A DNA stretch of 64,000 nt from Legionella fairfieldensis ATCC 49588 (GTDB lineage Bacteria > Pseudomonadota > Gammaproteobacteria > Legionellales > Legionellaceae), in the NCBI RefSeq assembly GCF_000621525.1, contig NZ_JHYC01000010.1, positions 1 through 64,000 of the forward strand, written 5' to 3'. The position numbers were made by a program, and so were the translations under genes. How positions within the stretch are numbered: the first letter of the stretch is position 1; each line of letters begins with the position of its first letter. The notes under the pieces are model-generated. The model saw only the letters and a list, made by a program, of their open reading frames with translations, did not search any database and had not been told where the DNA came from. Positions 15,294-25,477 of this stretch are shown here, one piece after another.

Positions 15294-18200
15294 TCACCTG
15301 TTCAATGATGGAAGAGAGTCTGGCAAGTTGTTTTCTTCAGTCTTTTCCATTTCCATGACCTGTCCTTTAAACAACTTTTTAAATGCCGCCGCTAAATGCG
15401 CTTTATGGGCCTGCATACTATCAGCAAATTTTTGCCACAAACGAGTTAAATACCCTGTTTCGGCATGATTCGTATTATATTCAAAAAAACGGATAGCGCC
15501 TTTATTATTCCCGGAAGTGGCAAAAGCCTGCACTTTTGAGGCAGCGCCTTGATCTTCTTCACTCAAAGCGGCAGCGCACCCCTGAAGATTGTGCTTATTG
15601 TACGCAACATCCACTGCTTTTTGTATCGCAGCAACCGTTCCATTACCTGCCACAAACTCCTTCAAAGCCGTAAAAACAGCAAGACGCTCGGTTTCCTCCC
15701 CCTTGGATTTTTTTGCCGCCACATCGTCTGGAGAAAAACGGCCAATACTTTTCAACAATTCAACACGTCCTGACACAGCTTGATAACGTTCATTAGCACT
15801 CTTGCAACCGGCTTGTGACAAAGGTTCTATATAGATAGAAAGAGCCTGAACTAACATCCCAAATTGCTGCTTTTGATAATCATTATTAGCAAACATTTTA
15901 AATAGTGCCTGCACCACCAAAGCCTGTAAGTCATTTGCTGCGAACATAGACTGGATAGGTTCCTGCCATTGCTTTTTTTGCCGGGCAATATCGAATATTA
16001 CCTGCTGGCCTTGAGCTGAATGTTTAAAATAATGATCACCGTCTTTTGCCTGAGGTAAAAAATGAAGATAATGGGCCTGCACGTTTTCATGTGTTTGGGT
16101 TATCGTATCGCGCAAGCTCGGCGGAAATACCCAAGCGTAATGATTGAATGTTGCTAACAAAGCAACGTCCGTCATTAATGTCGCTTCGGCAGTTGCATCA
16201 TCAAAATCATCAATATTTAATGATCGCCCGTGCTGATTAACCGAAACATTTTGTACATAGACGAAGGCTTCAGTTTCTCCACGCTTCAATTGATTGAAAT
16301 TATGAAGATGCGCGCCTTTTAAGATACGTGCAGCACTTGCCCGCTGTTTGGTTTTATCAATAAATAAATAATCGGAAATCTTAAGATAGGTGGAGGTCAG
16401 CAAGTTATAAATGAGAGGCCCTTTATATCCTCCTGCTTTTGCTCTTAACACGCTTTGACTGTAATCAAGTTTATCGGCTACGTCCCTGACCGTTACCGTA
16501 TGGCCTTTTTTCTTTTCAGCAATAGCAGGAACCCGTGCTTCAATTGTTTGATCAAAGGGTACTACATTGCCAGTTCCAGCATCATAATGGTTACGTAAAA
16601 GAAGCCGTAAAGCCTGTTTTTCTTTACCAAACTCTTTATTATGTGCCGTATGTTCTGTTGCACTAATACGCCCTACAGTCTTGTTGCTGGCATCCGTACG
16701 TAAATAATCGAGATTAGTTGCTGAAGTACTAGTAAAAAAATGATCCGTAAGTTCTTTAGACACTTTTCGCTCAAATCGCTGTAATTCGCCTGGGTTCATG
16801 GTCTCAGAGAACACCTTGACTAGCAATTTTCGGCATTCAGGCGCTAATTCTTTGCGTGCTTCATCCAATGCCTTGTTTATTTTTTCATAATTGATGACAA
16901 GACTTCTTTTATCCGTGTAAGACTCTGCCAAAATAGTGCGAAATTTAGTCAGTACTAATTGATTAATCTCGTGGTTGAGTGCGTGTAAAGCCTCTGGCAT
17001 TTGGTGTTCATTGGCACCCGAATTCCCCGTGTCGTGTTTCCCCTCTTGTTTAAAACGCTTAAGAGCTCGCCAACACAAAGAAACATGCATACTTAATTCT
17101 TCCTGTAGCGCTATGACAGAACCTCGCTCATTAGAAGACATATAAATTTGTAAAATCTGATCAAGTTCCTCAGAAGGTTTATCGCCCTGAACAGCAACGA
17201 TAAATTGATTGCGTAAATAATCATCCTGAGCGACATCCAGATTACAAAACGTAGTGGAAGAAATTTTCGTCCCCAGCAGCTCTTCTAATAATCCTTGCTT
17301 ATTGACATCTGGCTTATCAAGTAGTTCCCCATACTCGGGGCGAATCGCAAACACAATCGCGGCATAATCTTCCTCTTGTAAAGTGACCCTCACTAAAATA
17401 TGACCTTGAGTATCAAAAACAGCGGGGATTCTCTGCTCTTTTACCCACTGCAAACCTTTTTCTACCAGTATTTTTTGATAAACAGCTTCGGCTTTCTTTT
17501 GTTTTTTTAATTTTCGAGACTGCCAAAATCGGGAAAATGAGCGATAGTAAGTCAATTCCTTTTTTATTGCCTGCTCTTCCCGAGAGTTACCTGTACTCGC
17601 AGGTTGCAACAATAGTCTTTTAACTTGCTTTTTTAAAAAGTTTTCCCGGGCTGCATTTGCCTCATATTTTGGGAATGGCATTAAGTGTCCGCTAACCAGC
17701 GCCGCTTGTTGTTCTTCATTCACCTTTGCTTCTGTTAGACAAGCCAGTTGATACAATTCCTTCATTACACCCATAGCGCGTGAATTCCTGGCTCCGGTCC
17801 ACTTGGCAAACAACTTCTCCAGTTCTGTGCGGTTTAGTTTCTTTTGTAATAATTCGACAGATAATCCCTGGGTTTCAATCTCCTCACGCAATTGGCGGAA
17901 AAAATCTGTTTTAAACCAGTTAGGTTGCTTATGAAGATAAGCGTCTATTATCTTGAGGGCAGGTTTCTTCTGTAGACTACTGCATGCTGCCGCCTGATTT
18001 TTAAAAGCACGTTGAACGACAACTTGAAGTAATCTATTAAACGTTTCATGCTTTTCACATTGAGCAGCTTCTTGACGGTAATCAGGATTATCCAAAATAG
18101 CGTATAATTCGTTGCGATTAAAACCGCTTAGCGGTGAGTCAGCAGATTCTGTCGAGCTATCTGGTCGTACGCCCTTAATTAGCTGATGTTTTGTTGTATA

Positions 18201-19076
18201 ATATTTTAATGAATGGAATACTTTCTCTTGCATTAAAGGGGGCAAGGTGAAAAAATCCTGTGAATTACGTACTACCACCGCAGCAAAGTCTGCATTTACT
18301 TTGCAGAGACTATTTATAAATTCCGGTCTAATTTCTTTTTTGCAAAAGCAGAATAATTGGTTGTAAAAGGAGAAGTGGGATGGAGAGATATACTTCTCTA
18401 CCTCTCTATCGAAAAATCGAGCTACGATTTCGGGAAAATAATCGGGAGCTTTGGGATACAGCCACAACATACTCATAGAAAAGTCATAAACTCTATGAGA
18501 TTGATCAGAGGCTAATACTCCTTCAAATAACTTGGCAGTGTTTTTAAGGGCAGTAATCAAAGATGAAGATTTACAGAAATCTTCCGGAAGTTGCATGGCA
18601 AAATGTGCTGATGCTTTTTTAAACTCTCCTTTTAATTCTCGCTCAAGATGATTGATGGCTACAGAAGATAACGGATTTTGCTGCCAATACTGGTAAGTAT
18701 AATTAAGCAGTTGCTCTCGTAAAGCGTTACCTGGCCCGGATTCCTGGGATAAACCATGAGCAACAATAATTTCGAGTTGTGAATCAGACAGAGGCACACC
18801 CAACTCGCGATAAATTGTTTGAATTAATCGAGCAGCCTGACACTTCGAAGAGGCTTTTTCTTCCGGACTACCTGACTTTCGCCCCAGGTAAAAAAGTTGA
18901 TAACGCTCTGTTTCGTTTAATTTCATTAACGCTTGAGTTAAATTACCCACGGTTAAATATTGTTTAGCCAATGAAGTAAAAAATGTTTTTTTTACATTAT
19001 CAGGATGGAATTTTTTTTCCTTTTTGCTCGCAGCATAAGCGTTAATCCGGTCATATAAAGATAAAACCACAACCAC
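15294..19076 (-). CDS. Large orphan protein, candidate Dot/Icm effector
   Basis: This 1260-residue protein is largely helical and charged, with no signal peptide and no family I recognise. It is predicted cytosolic in the bacterium. The last 20 residues contain a Glu-rich patch (EMEKTEEN) followed by a short polar tail, like the E-block secretion signals of Legionella Dot/Icm effectors. Repetitive Lys/Gln-rich helices occur around 480-560. The start is one of several GTG codons after GGAG: 19076 is the longest, and 19070 has better spacing. It stands alone between trhO and a small unknown gene. The effector role is inference. Confidence 0.75.
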   Translation of the reverse strand: MVVVLSLYDRINAYAASKKEKKFHPDNVKKTFFTSLAKQYLTVGNLTQALMKLNETERYQLFYLGRKSGSPEEKASSKCQAARLIQTIYRELGVPLSDSQLEIIVAHGLSQESGPGNALREQLLNYTYQYWQQNPLSSVAINHLERELKGEFKKASAHFAMQLPEDFCKSSSLITALKNTAKLFEGVLASDQSHRVYDFSMSMLWLYPKAPDYFPEIVARFFDREVEKYISPSHFSFYNQLFCFCKKEIRPEFINSLCKVNADFAAVVVRNSQDFFTLPPLMQEKVFHSLKYYTTKHQLIKGVRPDSSTESADSPLSGFNRNELYAILDNPDYRQEAAQCEKHETFNRLLQVVVQRAFKNQAAACSSLQKKPALKIIDAYLHKQPNWFKTDFFRQLREEIETQGLSVELLQKKLNRTELEKLFAKWTGARNSRAMGVMKELYQLACLTEAKVNEEQQAALVSGHLMPFPKYEANAARENFLKKQVKRLLLQPASTGNSREEQAIKKELTYYRSFSRFWQSRKLKKQKKAEAVYQKILVEKGLQWVKEQRIPAVFDTQGHILVRVTLQEEDYAAIVFAIRPEYGELLDKPDVNKQGLLEELLGTKISSTTFCNLDVAQDDYLRNQFIVAVQGDKPSEELDQILQIYMSSNERGSVIALQEELSMHVSLCWRALKRFKQEGKHDTGNSGANEHQMPEALHALNHEINQLVLTKFRTILAESYTDKRSLVINYEKINKALDEARKELAPECRKLLVKVFSETMNPGELQRFERKVSKELTDHFFTSTSATNLDYLRTDASNKTVGRISATEHTAHNKEFGKEKQALRLLLRNHYDAGTGNVVPFDQTIEARVPAIAEKKKGHTVTVRDVADKLDYSQSVLRAKAGGYKGPLIYNLLTSTYLKISDYLFIDKTKQRASAARILKGAHLHNFNQLKRGETEAFVYVQNVSVNQHGRSLNIDDFDDATAEATLMTDVALLATFNHYAWVFPPSLRDTITQTHENVQAHYLHFLPQAKDGDHYFKHSAQGQQVIFDIARQKKQWQEPIQSMFAANDLQALVVQALFKMFANNDYQKQQFGMLVQALSIYIEPLSQAGCKSANERYQAVSGRVELLKSIGRFSPDDVAAKKSKGEETERLAVFTALKEFVAGNGTVAAIQKAVDVAYNKHNLQGCAAALSEEDQGAASKVQAFATSGNNKGAIRFFEYNTNHAETGYLTRLWQKFADSMQAHKAHLAAAFKKLFKGQVMEMEKTEENNLPDSLPSLNR

Positions 19077-19102
19077 TCCGAAACTTCTCTAAATTACTTT
19101 TA

Positions 19103-19131
19103 CGTATACTAGCTATCTTATCTTAAGACAA
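19103..19131 (-). promoter_or_regulatory. Candidate sigma-70 promoter of the large orphan gene
   Basis: Reading the minus strand, TTGTCT (19131-19126) and TATACG (19108-19103) are separated by 17 bp, about 25-35 nt upstream of the GTG starts. Only a pattern match, with no supporting data. Confidence 0.35.
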
Positions 19132-19223
19132 GATTATAAAGAAACAATTAACGTTTTTTTTGCACATTTGTTACAAGAGGATGGCATTCCATGTCGTATG
19201 AAGACAAGAACCGTGACAAGTTA

Positions 19224-19691
19224 TTAACGCACTCTATACTGAACCGCCTCCTCTTCATTAAAATGATATTCATGGTACGTGGGATGATCAGGAAAAATTA
19301 GCTGAGCAAGGGCCTGCTCATCGAAGTCGGGAACAGGTAAATACGATTGTCTTTTTATTTCATTTTTAATACATTTTTCTCTTTGCACCGTCTTAAAATA
19401 TATGTCTTTTTGGAACTGGAATAATTTCTTCACATAAGTACTATACCAACCAACATAGTGTAATTGGTACGCTGTAAGGTCTAAATTAGCAAAGTGGGGT
19501 TTAATTTGTTTAATAAAATTAATAACCCTCTTTTCATAGAGTTGCCATAACTTCCGCAGAGTCTCTTCTTCGAAAGGCTTATTTGGATCATACTTGGAAA
19601 TTTCTTTCACTGTACTTTGATAAAAAAAATCCACGGTATTGCACTGAAACATAGTGAGTTCTTCACACTTGATCATAAAGGAATCTTTCAT
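19224..19691 (-). CDS. Small hypothetical protein
   Basis: This 155-residue protein starts best at ATG 19691, after GAGG; an in-frame GTG at 19712 gives a longer alternative. It is aromatic- and Lys-rich with no signal peptide (for example FIKQIKPHFANLDLTAYQLHYVGWYSTYVKKLFQF) and ends FNEEEAVQYRVR. No family is recognised. It lies upstream of the large orphan gene on the same strand and has a small Glu cluster near its end, so it could be a second effector or a partner protein, which is weak inference. Confidence 0.6.
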   Translation of the reverse strand: MKDSFMIKCEELTMFQCNTVDFFYQSTVKEISKYDPNKPFEEETLRKLWQLYEKRVINFIKQIKPHFANLDLTAYQLHYVGWYSTYVKKLFQFQKDIYFKTVQREKCIKNEIKRQSYLPVPDFDEQALAQLIFPDHPTYHEYHFNEEEAVQYRVR

Positions 19692-19787
19692 AACTATTTT
19701 GGCCTCAATCACATACTTTTCGCTTAACTCGAAGCTTAAAAGACAAAAAAACTATCAGAAAGAACGATAAAATGTCAATCTTTTCTC

Positions 19788-21578
19788 TTAAGCAACTGCT
19801 TCACGAATGACCCAAATACGCTCAGCCTTACCTATAGAATTAGCAGGTTGCGTCCATAAAACCAGAGGCTTATCACTGGTAACAACAGGCATGAATTGAG
19901 AAGAAAGCGCCACTGCAAAAGGATATTTTTTCCTCAACGCCTGTAAAGTAACAAGTGTCTTGTTCGCGTCTGTCTGATTATCTCTGAGAATAAGTTCATT
20001 ACTTCGATACAACACAGCAACAGGCTGTCCTTTAAAAGCCTGTTTGACTACTGTTTCAAGACGTCGCCACTTTGCCTGACGCCCCCGTTGTAATTCAGCT
20101 TGCGTTGGATTCTGCTGAAACTTGATTCGCCGATGGGGCGTAAAAACTTTGGCCAGAATATTATTCCCCGGTTTTTGTTGTAAAAAATAAGCGCATAAGG
20201 CATCAAGGAGATAACGCCCTGAAAACGCTTTCCCGCCTGCGCGTTTATTAATAAAAATAGCAAACGCTAACGTATGCGCGTTGGCGGTATACAAATAACC
20301 TGAAAGGCTGGCCACCCCAGTCATCGTTCCAGTTTTCGCGCGGACAAGATCTTGCTGATCGGGTTTTTTGAACCGCTTTTGCAAGGTTCCGTCACGACCA
20401 GACACAGGTAAGGCCGCAATATATTCATACGATAGAGGAAAACGCTCATGTAAAAAGCGCAACAGGCTAACTGTCTGGTTAGGTGTTAACAAATCATGAC
20501 GCGATAAACCAGAACCATCCGTCAATACAGCGTTACCAAGCTCGATGCCTGTTTGCTGCTGGATGAAATGTTTTAAAATAGGTTGTGCTTCACCCCAATT
20601 CACAGGAGACCCGTACAACTTTTCTGCTGCGTGCAAAAATAAACTATCCGCATACAGATTATCCGAGGGCTTTAATGTATCCGCCATCAGTTGAGCAATT
20701 GGTTTTGAACTTTCAGTTGCAATAAGTAAAGATCCCACAGGGGCTTTACCTAGCAAGATATTCCCCTCAAGAATAATATTTGCTTCGCTTAACTGTCGTC
20801 TTATCAATCCTTGAGCATAGGCCAGGGGATTACGAATAGCCATCTTCTGCATGACGGCCCATTGACCCACCCCCACACAACCACGCACCGTTAAACGATT
20901 TTCTTTATCCATAGAAAAATCCACACCACAGTGCTGAGCAGTCGCCTTTGTTTTTACCTGATTATTAATTGTAATGCTGCCACTCGCATCATCTGTTTCA
21001 ACGATAGCCGGTTCATCGGCCTTGTCGGCCGGATTTACGGTTACGGCTAAACGATTGGTATCCATGATTAAGGGGGCAACAGGGGCACCATAGCTATAAA
21101 CCAGATCAGAAACCATCCATCCAGGAGGATAGGGATCAACAATAGCATGACTGCTATCGATATAGACATTCCCTTTAATATGATTGATATGCCAACTTTT
21201 TAAGCCCGCAAGCAGCGCCGCCAGCCGTTCATGACTAAAAGAAGGATCACCTGATAAGTGTAAGTACAACGAGCCTTTCAAAATACCCTGCTGCAATTGA
21301 GTGGCATTTGTACTCAATTGATTTTTGAAACGATAATCAGGCCCCAAAACCATGAGCGCCGCCGCATCCGAAAACAGTTTCATATTACTGGCTGGAATGA
21401 AAGTCCGTGTCTGGTTGCGGCGATAGATTGTTGCGCCTGTCGTTAAATCAATAACCTCGATGCCAATATTCATTGCCGGATCAATTTGATTGATCAAACG
21501 ATCAACGCCGCCTTGCAAGGTCGCATAAGAGGATAACGACAAAAGTGCACACAATAGACTCGATAATGTCCTTTTCAT
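19788..21578 (-). CDS. dacB: D-alanyl-D-alanine carboxypeptidase/endopeptidase (PBP4 type), extended C-terminus
   Basis: This 596-residue protein is of the S13 family with start chosen at ATG 21578, after AAGGA. A signal peptide (MKRTLSSLLCALLSLSSYA) sends it to the periplasm. The active-site motifs are SNMK (nucleophile Ser), SDNLYAD for the SxN region, and KTGTMTGVASLSGYL. It trims or cuts peptidoglycan cross-links. Family members usually end soon after the KTG region, near 480 residues. This protein carries roughly 120 more residues (about from KVFTPHRRI) of unknown role. It follows parB by 47 nt. Confidence 0.9.
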   Translation of the reverse strand: MKRTLSSLLCALLSLSSYATLQGGVDRLINQIDPAMNIGIEVIDLTTGATIYRRNQTRTFIPASNMKLFSDAAALMVLGPDYRFKNQLSTNATQLQQGILKGSLYLHLSGDPSFSHERLAALLAGLKSWHINHIKGNVYIDSSHAIVDPYPPGWMVSDLVYSYGAPVAPLIMDTNRLAVTVNPADKADEPAIVETDDASGSITINNQVKTKATAQHCGVDFSMDKENRLTVRGCVGVGQWAVMQKMAIRNPLAYAQGLIRRQLSEANIILEGNILLGKAPVGSLLIATESSKPIAQLMADTLKPSDNLYADSLFLHAAEKLYGSPVNWGEAQPILKHFIQQQTGIELGNAVLTDGSGLSRHDLLTPNQTVSLLRFLHERFPLSYEYIAALPVSGRDGTLQKRFKKPDQQDLVRAKTGTMTGVASLSGYLYTANAHTLAFAIFINKRAGGKAFSGRYLLDALCAYFLQQKPGNNILAKVFTPHRRIKFQQNPTQAELQRGRQAKWRRLETVVKQAFKGQPVAVLYRSNELILRDNQTDANKTLVTLQALRKKYPFAVALSSQFMPVVTSDKPLVLWTQPANSIGKAERIWVIREAVA

Positions 21579-21625
21579 CGATTTGGATTCCTTAGCCTTA
21601 AAAAATTTCATCGGGAAGAAAGCGC

Positions 21626-22414
21626 CTAATCATAGCGCAAGCCCATCTTCTCCAAAAGTCCTGCCAGAGTATCATTATCAAAAAATTTTACCTGGAGCCA
21701 TCCACCGGAGTCAGCATCGTTAATAATTTGCACAGGAGCACCGACTTGCTCTGCGAGGCTGATTTGTAAACGTTCGATATCCCGATCTTTTTGAGGATTG
21801 GTTCTCGTTTTTTCCTGAGTTTTTAATTCCCGCACTTTCTTTTCCAACTGCCTTACTGACCAGTCATTTGCTTCAATTTGATTTGCCAGCATTAATTGCC
21901 GAGTATCCGACAGGCCAACCAGCATACGAGCATGACCTAAAGACAATTGACCCTGCCTTATTCGCTCTTGTACCGCTTCACAAAGGGAAAGCAAACGTAA
22001 AATATTTGCAATATGGCTGCGTGATTTTCCTACAAGAGTGGCAATTTCATCCTGTTGAAAACAAAACTCGTCCAGTAAACGACGATAACCGGTTGCTTCT
22101 TCAATTAAATTTAAATCCTGGCGTTGAATATTTTCAATCAGAGTCACCGCCGCGGCCTGCTCATCACTATAAGCGCCAATCAAGCAAGGTAATTCAGATA
22201 ACCCGGCCAGCATGGCGGCTCGCCATCGGCGCTCTCCTGCAATAATTTCGTAATGACCGGCAGAAAGTTCCCTGACTACCAGCGCTTCGATTAGACCCTG
22301 GGTGGCAATTGATTGCGCTAACTCTTGCAGCGAGTTCGCGTCAAAATTCACTCTCGGTTGATAACGACCTGGTTGAAGATTCTCAATAGGAATCATTTTA
22401 AATCGGGCTTTCAT
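21626..22414 (-). CDS. parB: Chromosome partitioning protein ParB
   Basis: This 262-residue protein has the ParB core. It shows LQPGRYQPR, then the CTP/parS box GERRWRAAMLAGL and ENIQRQDLNLIEEA. A helix-turn-helix is in DEIATLVGKSRSHIANILRLL, and a C-terminal dimerisation part ends LAGLLEKMGLRYD. It loads on parS sites and slides as a CTP-dependent clamp for origin segregation. No parA is adjacent. The gene instead follows a CPBP protease gene by 15 nt, at the end of the def-fmt-rsmB set. No parS palindrome was noticed nearby. Confidence 0.92.
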   Translation of the reverse strand: MKARFKMIPIENLQPGRYQPRVNFDANSLQELAQSIATQGLIEALVVRELSAGHYEIIAGERRWRAAMLAGLSELPCLIGAYSDEQAAAVTLIENIQRQDLNLIEEATGYRRLLDEFCFQQDEIATLVGKSRSHIANILRLLSLCEAVQERIRQGQLSLGHARMLVGLSDTRQLMLANQIEANDWSVRQLEKKVRELKTQEKTRTNPQKDRDIERLQISLAEQVGAPVQIINDADSGGWLQVKFFDNDTLAGLLEKMGLRYD

Positions 22415-22429
22415 TGACTGCCTGTCATT

Positions 22430-23176
22430 TTATGTTTGCTCATAAAGAAACCAACCGAAATGAAATAACATGTGAGAAATAATTGACGCTAACAACCCAT
22501 ATTGCCAAAAAAGCCATCCGAAAAGAATGGCTTGCCAGGTATTTAACATAAAGATTGAATAAATAAATCGACGATGAGGTTGACAACCTGCGGCTAAATA
22601 AACAGGCACCTGCCCTAATGAAAAAAGCATGCCGCTCACAAGGATTGCAGTCCAGACCGATATCGTATTTCTTGATCCTGTCAATAACATGGCAAAAAAA
22701 GCAACCATATTCATTAAACCCCATCGCACAAGAATTTCTTCCGCAATGCCGCTATACAGCACGCAACCATCAAGACCTGAAGCCGCATGCATTTTTTGCA
22801 TAATTTGTTGAGTGTTTTCATCAAGGATACTGGCCACCACACCGTAATACAGAACAAAAAAAACAAGCAAACCACCCAATGTGTACAAGAAGACAGGAAG
22901 CAACATTGCCTGTACGTTGTTCACGACAAATTGTCCCTGCAATAAAGCATCCAAAATTGGCGCCGTTAAACCCGTGCGAACTGATAACAGGGAACCAACG
23001 AAACTCATCACCATCACCATAATTAACGATTGGGAAACGGCAATACGGCTGATACGCTTTCTCAGAGTCTCGCTGTTATCGGGTAACAAGAAATGAATAA
23101 GCCGAGGTATGGCAATAAAAACACCGGGAAGTGACAGAAAAAATAATACCATAACAAGCGGCCAGTTAATCTGCAT
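22430..23176 (-). CDS. CPBP-family intramembrane metalloprotease
   Basis: This 248-residue membrane protein starts at ATG 23176, directly after the rsmB stop, which fits coupled translation better than the longer overlapping frame. It has several membrane helices. The CPBP motifs are SGIAEEILVRWGLM (EExxxR) and HMLFHFGW (HxxxH-like). The family cleaves or modifies membrane proteins and peptides, and some members act in bacteriocin immunity. The substrate here is unknown. It sits between rsmB and parB in one minus-strand operon. Confidence 0.85.
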   Translation of the reverse strand: MQINWPLVMVLFFLSLPGVFIAIPRLIHFLLPDNSETLRKRISRIAVSQSLIMVMVMSFVGSLLSVRTGLTAPILDALLQGQFVVNNVQAMLLPVFLYTLGGLLVFFVLYYGVVASILDENTQQIMQKMHAASGLDGCVLYSGIAEEILVRWGLMNMVAFFAMLLTGSRNTISVWTAILVSGMLFSLGQVPVYLAAGCQPHRRFIYSIFMLNTWQAILFGWLFWQYGLLASIISHMLFHFGWFLYEQT

Positions 23177-23177
23177 T

Positions 23178-24533
23178 TTATTTTTTCCTGAGCAAACTAT
23201 AAAAAAACCCATCGCCGTTAAAATCACCTGGCAAAATCTGCCAGCCATAATCTACTGCGCGCCCACAAGGTAACCCGGCGCATACCACTTCACAATCCGG
23301 TTGATCTACAATAAATGCTGCAATTTGTCGCTCGTTTTCTTCTTTCATTATCGAGCAGGTCGCATACACCAGCAAACCATTCAAGGCTAATAAAGGCCAT
23401 AACTGATGTAATAATTGGTTCTGTAACCTCGCAACTGCACTAATTTCATCCTCTAACCGTAGTAAACGTATATCAGGATGACGCCGAATTACTCCTGTTG
23501 CAGAACAAGGTGCATCAAGGAGGATACGATCAAACAGTTGTCCATCCCACCAGGTTTCCGGTTTAAGACCATCCCCTTGCAACAAGGTTGCCTGTAAGTT
23601 TAAACGTACCAAATTATCAGCAACTCGTTCTAAACGTTTTTCATCCAAATCCACCGCAATACACGCAGCAAGTTCTGGTTGGGCTTCCAGAATGTGGCAG
23701 GTTTTACCACCTGGCGCGCAACAGGCATCCAGAACTCTTAATCCGGGTTGCAAATCTAAAAGGGATACAGCCAGTTGAGCAGACTCGTCCTGCACAGATA
23801 CCGCACCACTAGCAAAACCGGGTAAATCATGAACATTGCAAGGAACATCCAAAGTAAATCCTACAGGCGAATAACATTGAGCATGAGCATCAATACCGGC
23901 TTGTTGCAAACAGGTCAGGTATTGTTGGCAAGAGAATTGCCGCTGGTTTACTCGTAAGCTCATAGGTGGATGTTCATCATTTGCTTTTAAGATAACTTGC
24001 CAGTTCTGGGGCCAATCTTTTTGGATCCGCCGAATAAACCAGTCAGGATGACCATAGAGAAAATCCTGATTAGTTTGCAAAGACGCCAGAATTTGTGCCT
24101 TTTCACGACAAAATCGTCTTAAAACGGCATTAGCCAAACCTTTAGCCCAATTTTTTTTTAATGCGTCAAGCAAATCCACGGTTTCCTTTACAACCGCATA
24201 ATCAGGTTTTTGCATGAAATGTAATTGATAGAGGCCGATCAATAATACCAGCCACACCTCAGGTGCCTTGGGTCGTTTATCCACCAAAGAGTCCGCTAAT
24301 GCTTGCAGGCGATAATAATGTCGGCAGACACCAAAGCACAATTCTTTCGTTAATGGAGACAAATGGGCGGGTTGCATCAGGTGAGAAAGAGGGGTTTTTG
24401 TTTCAACTACCTTGATTAACAGACGCAACGCTTCCAGACGTTCATTAGACTTCTTTCCAAACCCTGCCGTAGAGGTAAACTCTCGTCCTTTACCCTCTGA
24501 GGCAGCGTTGGAAAAGGGTTTATTTTTTTTCAT
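23178..24533 (-). CDS. rsmB: 16S rRNA m5C967 methyltransferase
   Basis: This 451-residue protein has an N-terminal NusB-like RNA-binding domain (about 30-165) and a C-terminal SAM-dependent methyltransferase domain. SAM binding is at [16 protein letters not shown]. The two Cys of m5C enzymes are in [16 protein letters not shown] and [12 protein letters not shown]. It methylates C967 of 16S rRNA. The N-terminus carries a short Lys/Ser-rich extension. Its start overlaps the fmt stop by 4 bp. Confidence 0.96.
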   Translation of the reverse strand: MKKNKPFSNAASEGKGREFTSTAGFGKKSNERLEALRLLIKVVETKTPLSHLMQPAHLSPLTKELCFGVCRHYYRLQALADSLVDKRPKAPEVWLVLLIGLYQLHFMQKPDYAVVKETVDLLDALKKNWAKGLANAVLRRFCREKAQILASLQTNQDFLYGHPDWFIRRIQKDWPQNWQVILKANDEHPPMSLRVNQRQFSCQQYLTCLQQAGIDAHAQCYSPVGFTLDVPCNVHDLPGFASGAVSVQDESAQLAVSLLDLQPGLRVLDACCAPGGKTCHILEAQPELAACIAVDLDEKRLERVADNLVRLNLQATLLQGDGLKPETWWDGQLFDRILLDAPCSATGVIRRHPDIRLLRLEDEISAVARLQNQLLHQLWPLLALNGLLVYATCSIMKEENERQIAAFIVDQPDCEVVCAGLPCGRAVDYGWQILPGDFNGDGFFYSLLRKK

Positions 24534-25477
24534 CGCAGGACCCGATTCACCTGAAGTTGTGAGCGTCCTGCGTTTAGCCAGTCCGCAACGGACATTGCTT
24601 TTGCACCAGGAAATTGTATTTGCTCAACCATCAATGCCTGCTGGCCCGTTGCAACCAGCATTCCTTGTCTATCAAGAGAAACAATTGTCCCCGGTTCAAC
24701 CGCAAGAGCAACGTCAGTAATTACATGAGCACGATGAATACGCAATACCTCGTTACCCACTTTAGTATAAGCAATTGGCCAGGGATTAAAAGCACGTATC
24801 TGCCTGTCAATGTCTACTGCCGATTTGTACCAATCAATAGCCGCCTCTTCTTTTTTAATCTTTTTCGCATAAGTGGCTAAATTGTCATCTTGTGCTTTGG
24901 GTATCGCCCTCCCGCAAGATAACGTTTCAAGTGTTGCAAGCAAAGGATTTATTGCTAACTGAGCAAGTTTGTCATGCAAGCTGCCGGCAGTCTCCTCAGG
25001 AAGAATCGGACAACTGATTTCTGCCAGCATATCGCCTGTATCCATGCCGACATCCATTTGCATAATGGTTACCCCTGCCTGTTTATCGCCATGCAATATC
25101 GTTTGTTGTATGGGAGAAGCACCACGCCAACGCGGGAGTAATGACGCATGTACATTAATGCAGCCCAAACGCGGTAAAGTTAACACTTCGCGCGGTAAAA
25201 TCAAACCGTAAGCAATAACAACAAGAATATCAGGTTGTAACGCTTTAAGTTCCGCAACCGTTGCTTCAGTTTTGAAATGGGAAGGCTGATAAACAGGTAG
25301 ATGCTGCGACAAAGCCCAGCTTTTAACCGCAGAAGCTTGTAATTTACGCCCGCGACCTGCCGGTCTGTCGGGCTGAGTATAAACAGCTAATAGCTGATGC
25401 CGGGAATGGGCAAGCGCGTTAAGGCAAGGCAGGCCAAATTCCGGGGTTCCAGCGAATATAATCTTTAAATTTTTCAT
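24530..25477 (-). CDS. fmt: Methionyl-tRNA formyltransferase
   Basis: This 315-residue protein has the usual length and order. The formyl-transferase domain opens [15 protein letters not shown] and has the catalytic [17 protein letters not shown] and [13 protein letters not shown]-terminal OB-like tRNA-binding domain runs from about residue 205. It formylates initiator Met-tRNA using 10-formyl-THF. It overlaps def by 4 bp and rsmB by 4 bp, forming the classic def-fmt-rsmB order. Confidence 0.97.
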   Translation of the reverse strand: MKNLKIIFAGTPEFGLPCLNALAHSRHQLLAVYTQPDRPAGRGRKLQASAVKSWALSQHLPVYQPSHFKTEATVAELKALQPDILVVIAYGLILPREVLTLPRLGCINVHASLLPRWRGASPIQQTILHGDKQAGVTIMQMDVGMDTGDMLAEISCPILPEETAGSLHDKLAQLAINPLLATLETLSCGRAIPKAQDDNLATYAKKIKKEEAAIDWYKSAVDIDRQIRAFNPWPIAYTKVGNEVLRIHRAHVITDVALAVEPGTIVSLDRQGMLVATGQQALMVEQIQFPGAKAMSVADWLNAGRSQLQVNRVLR

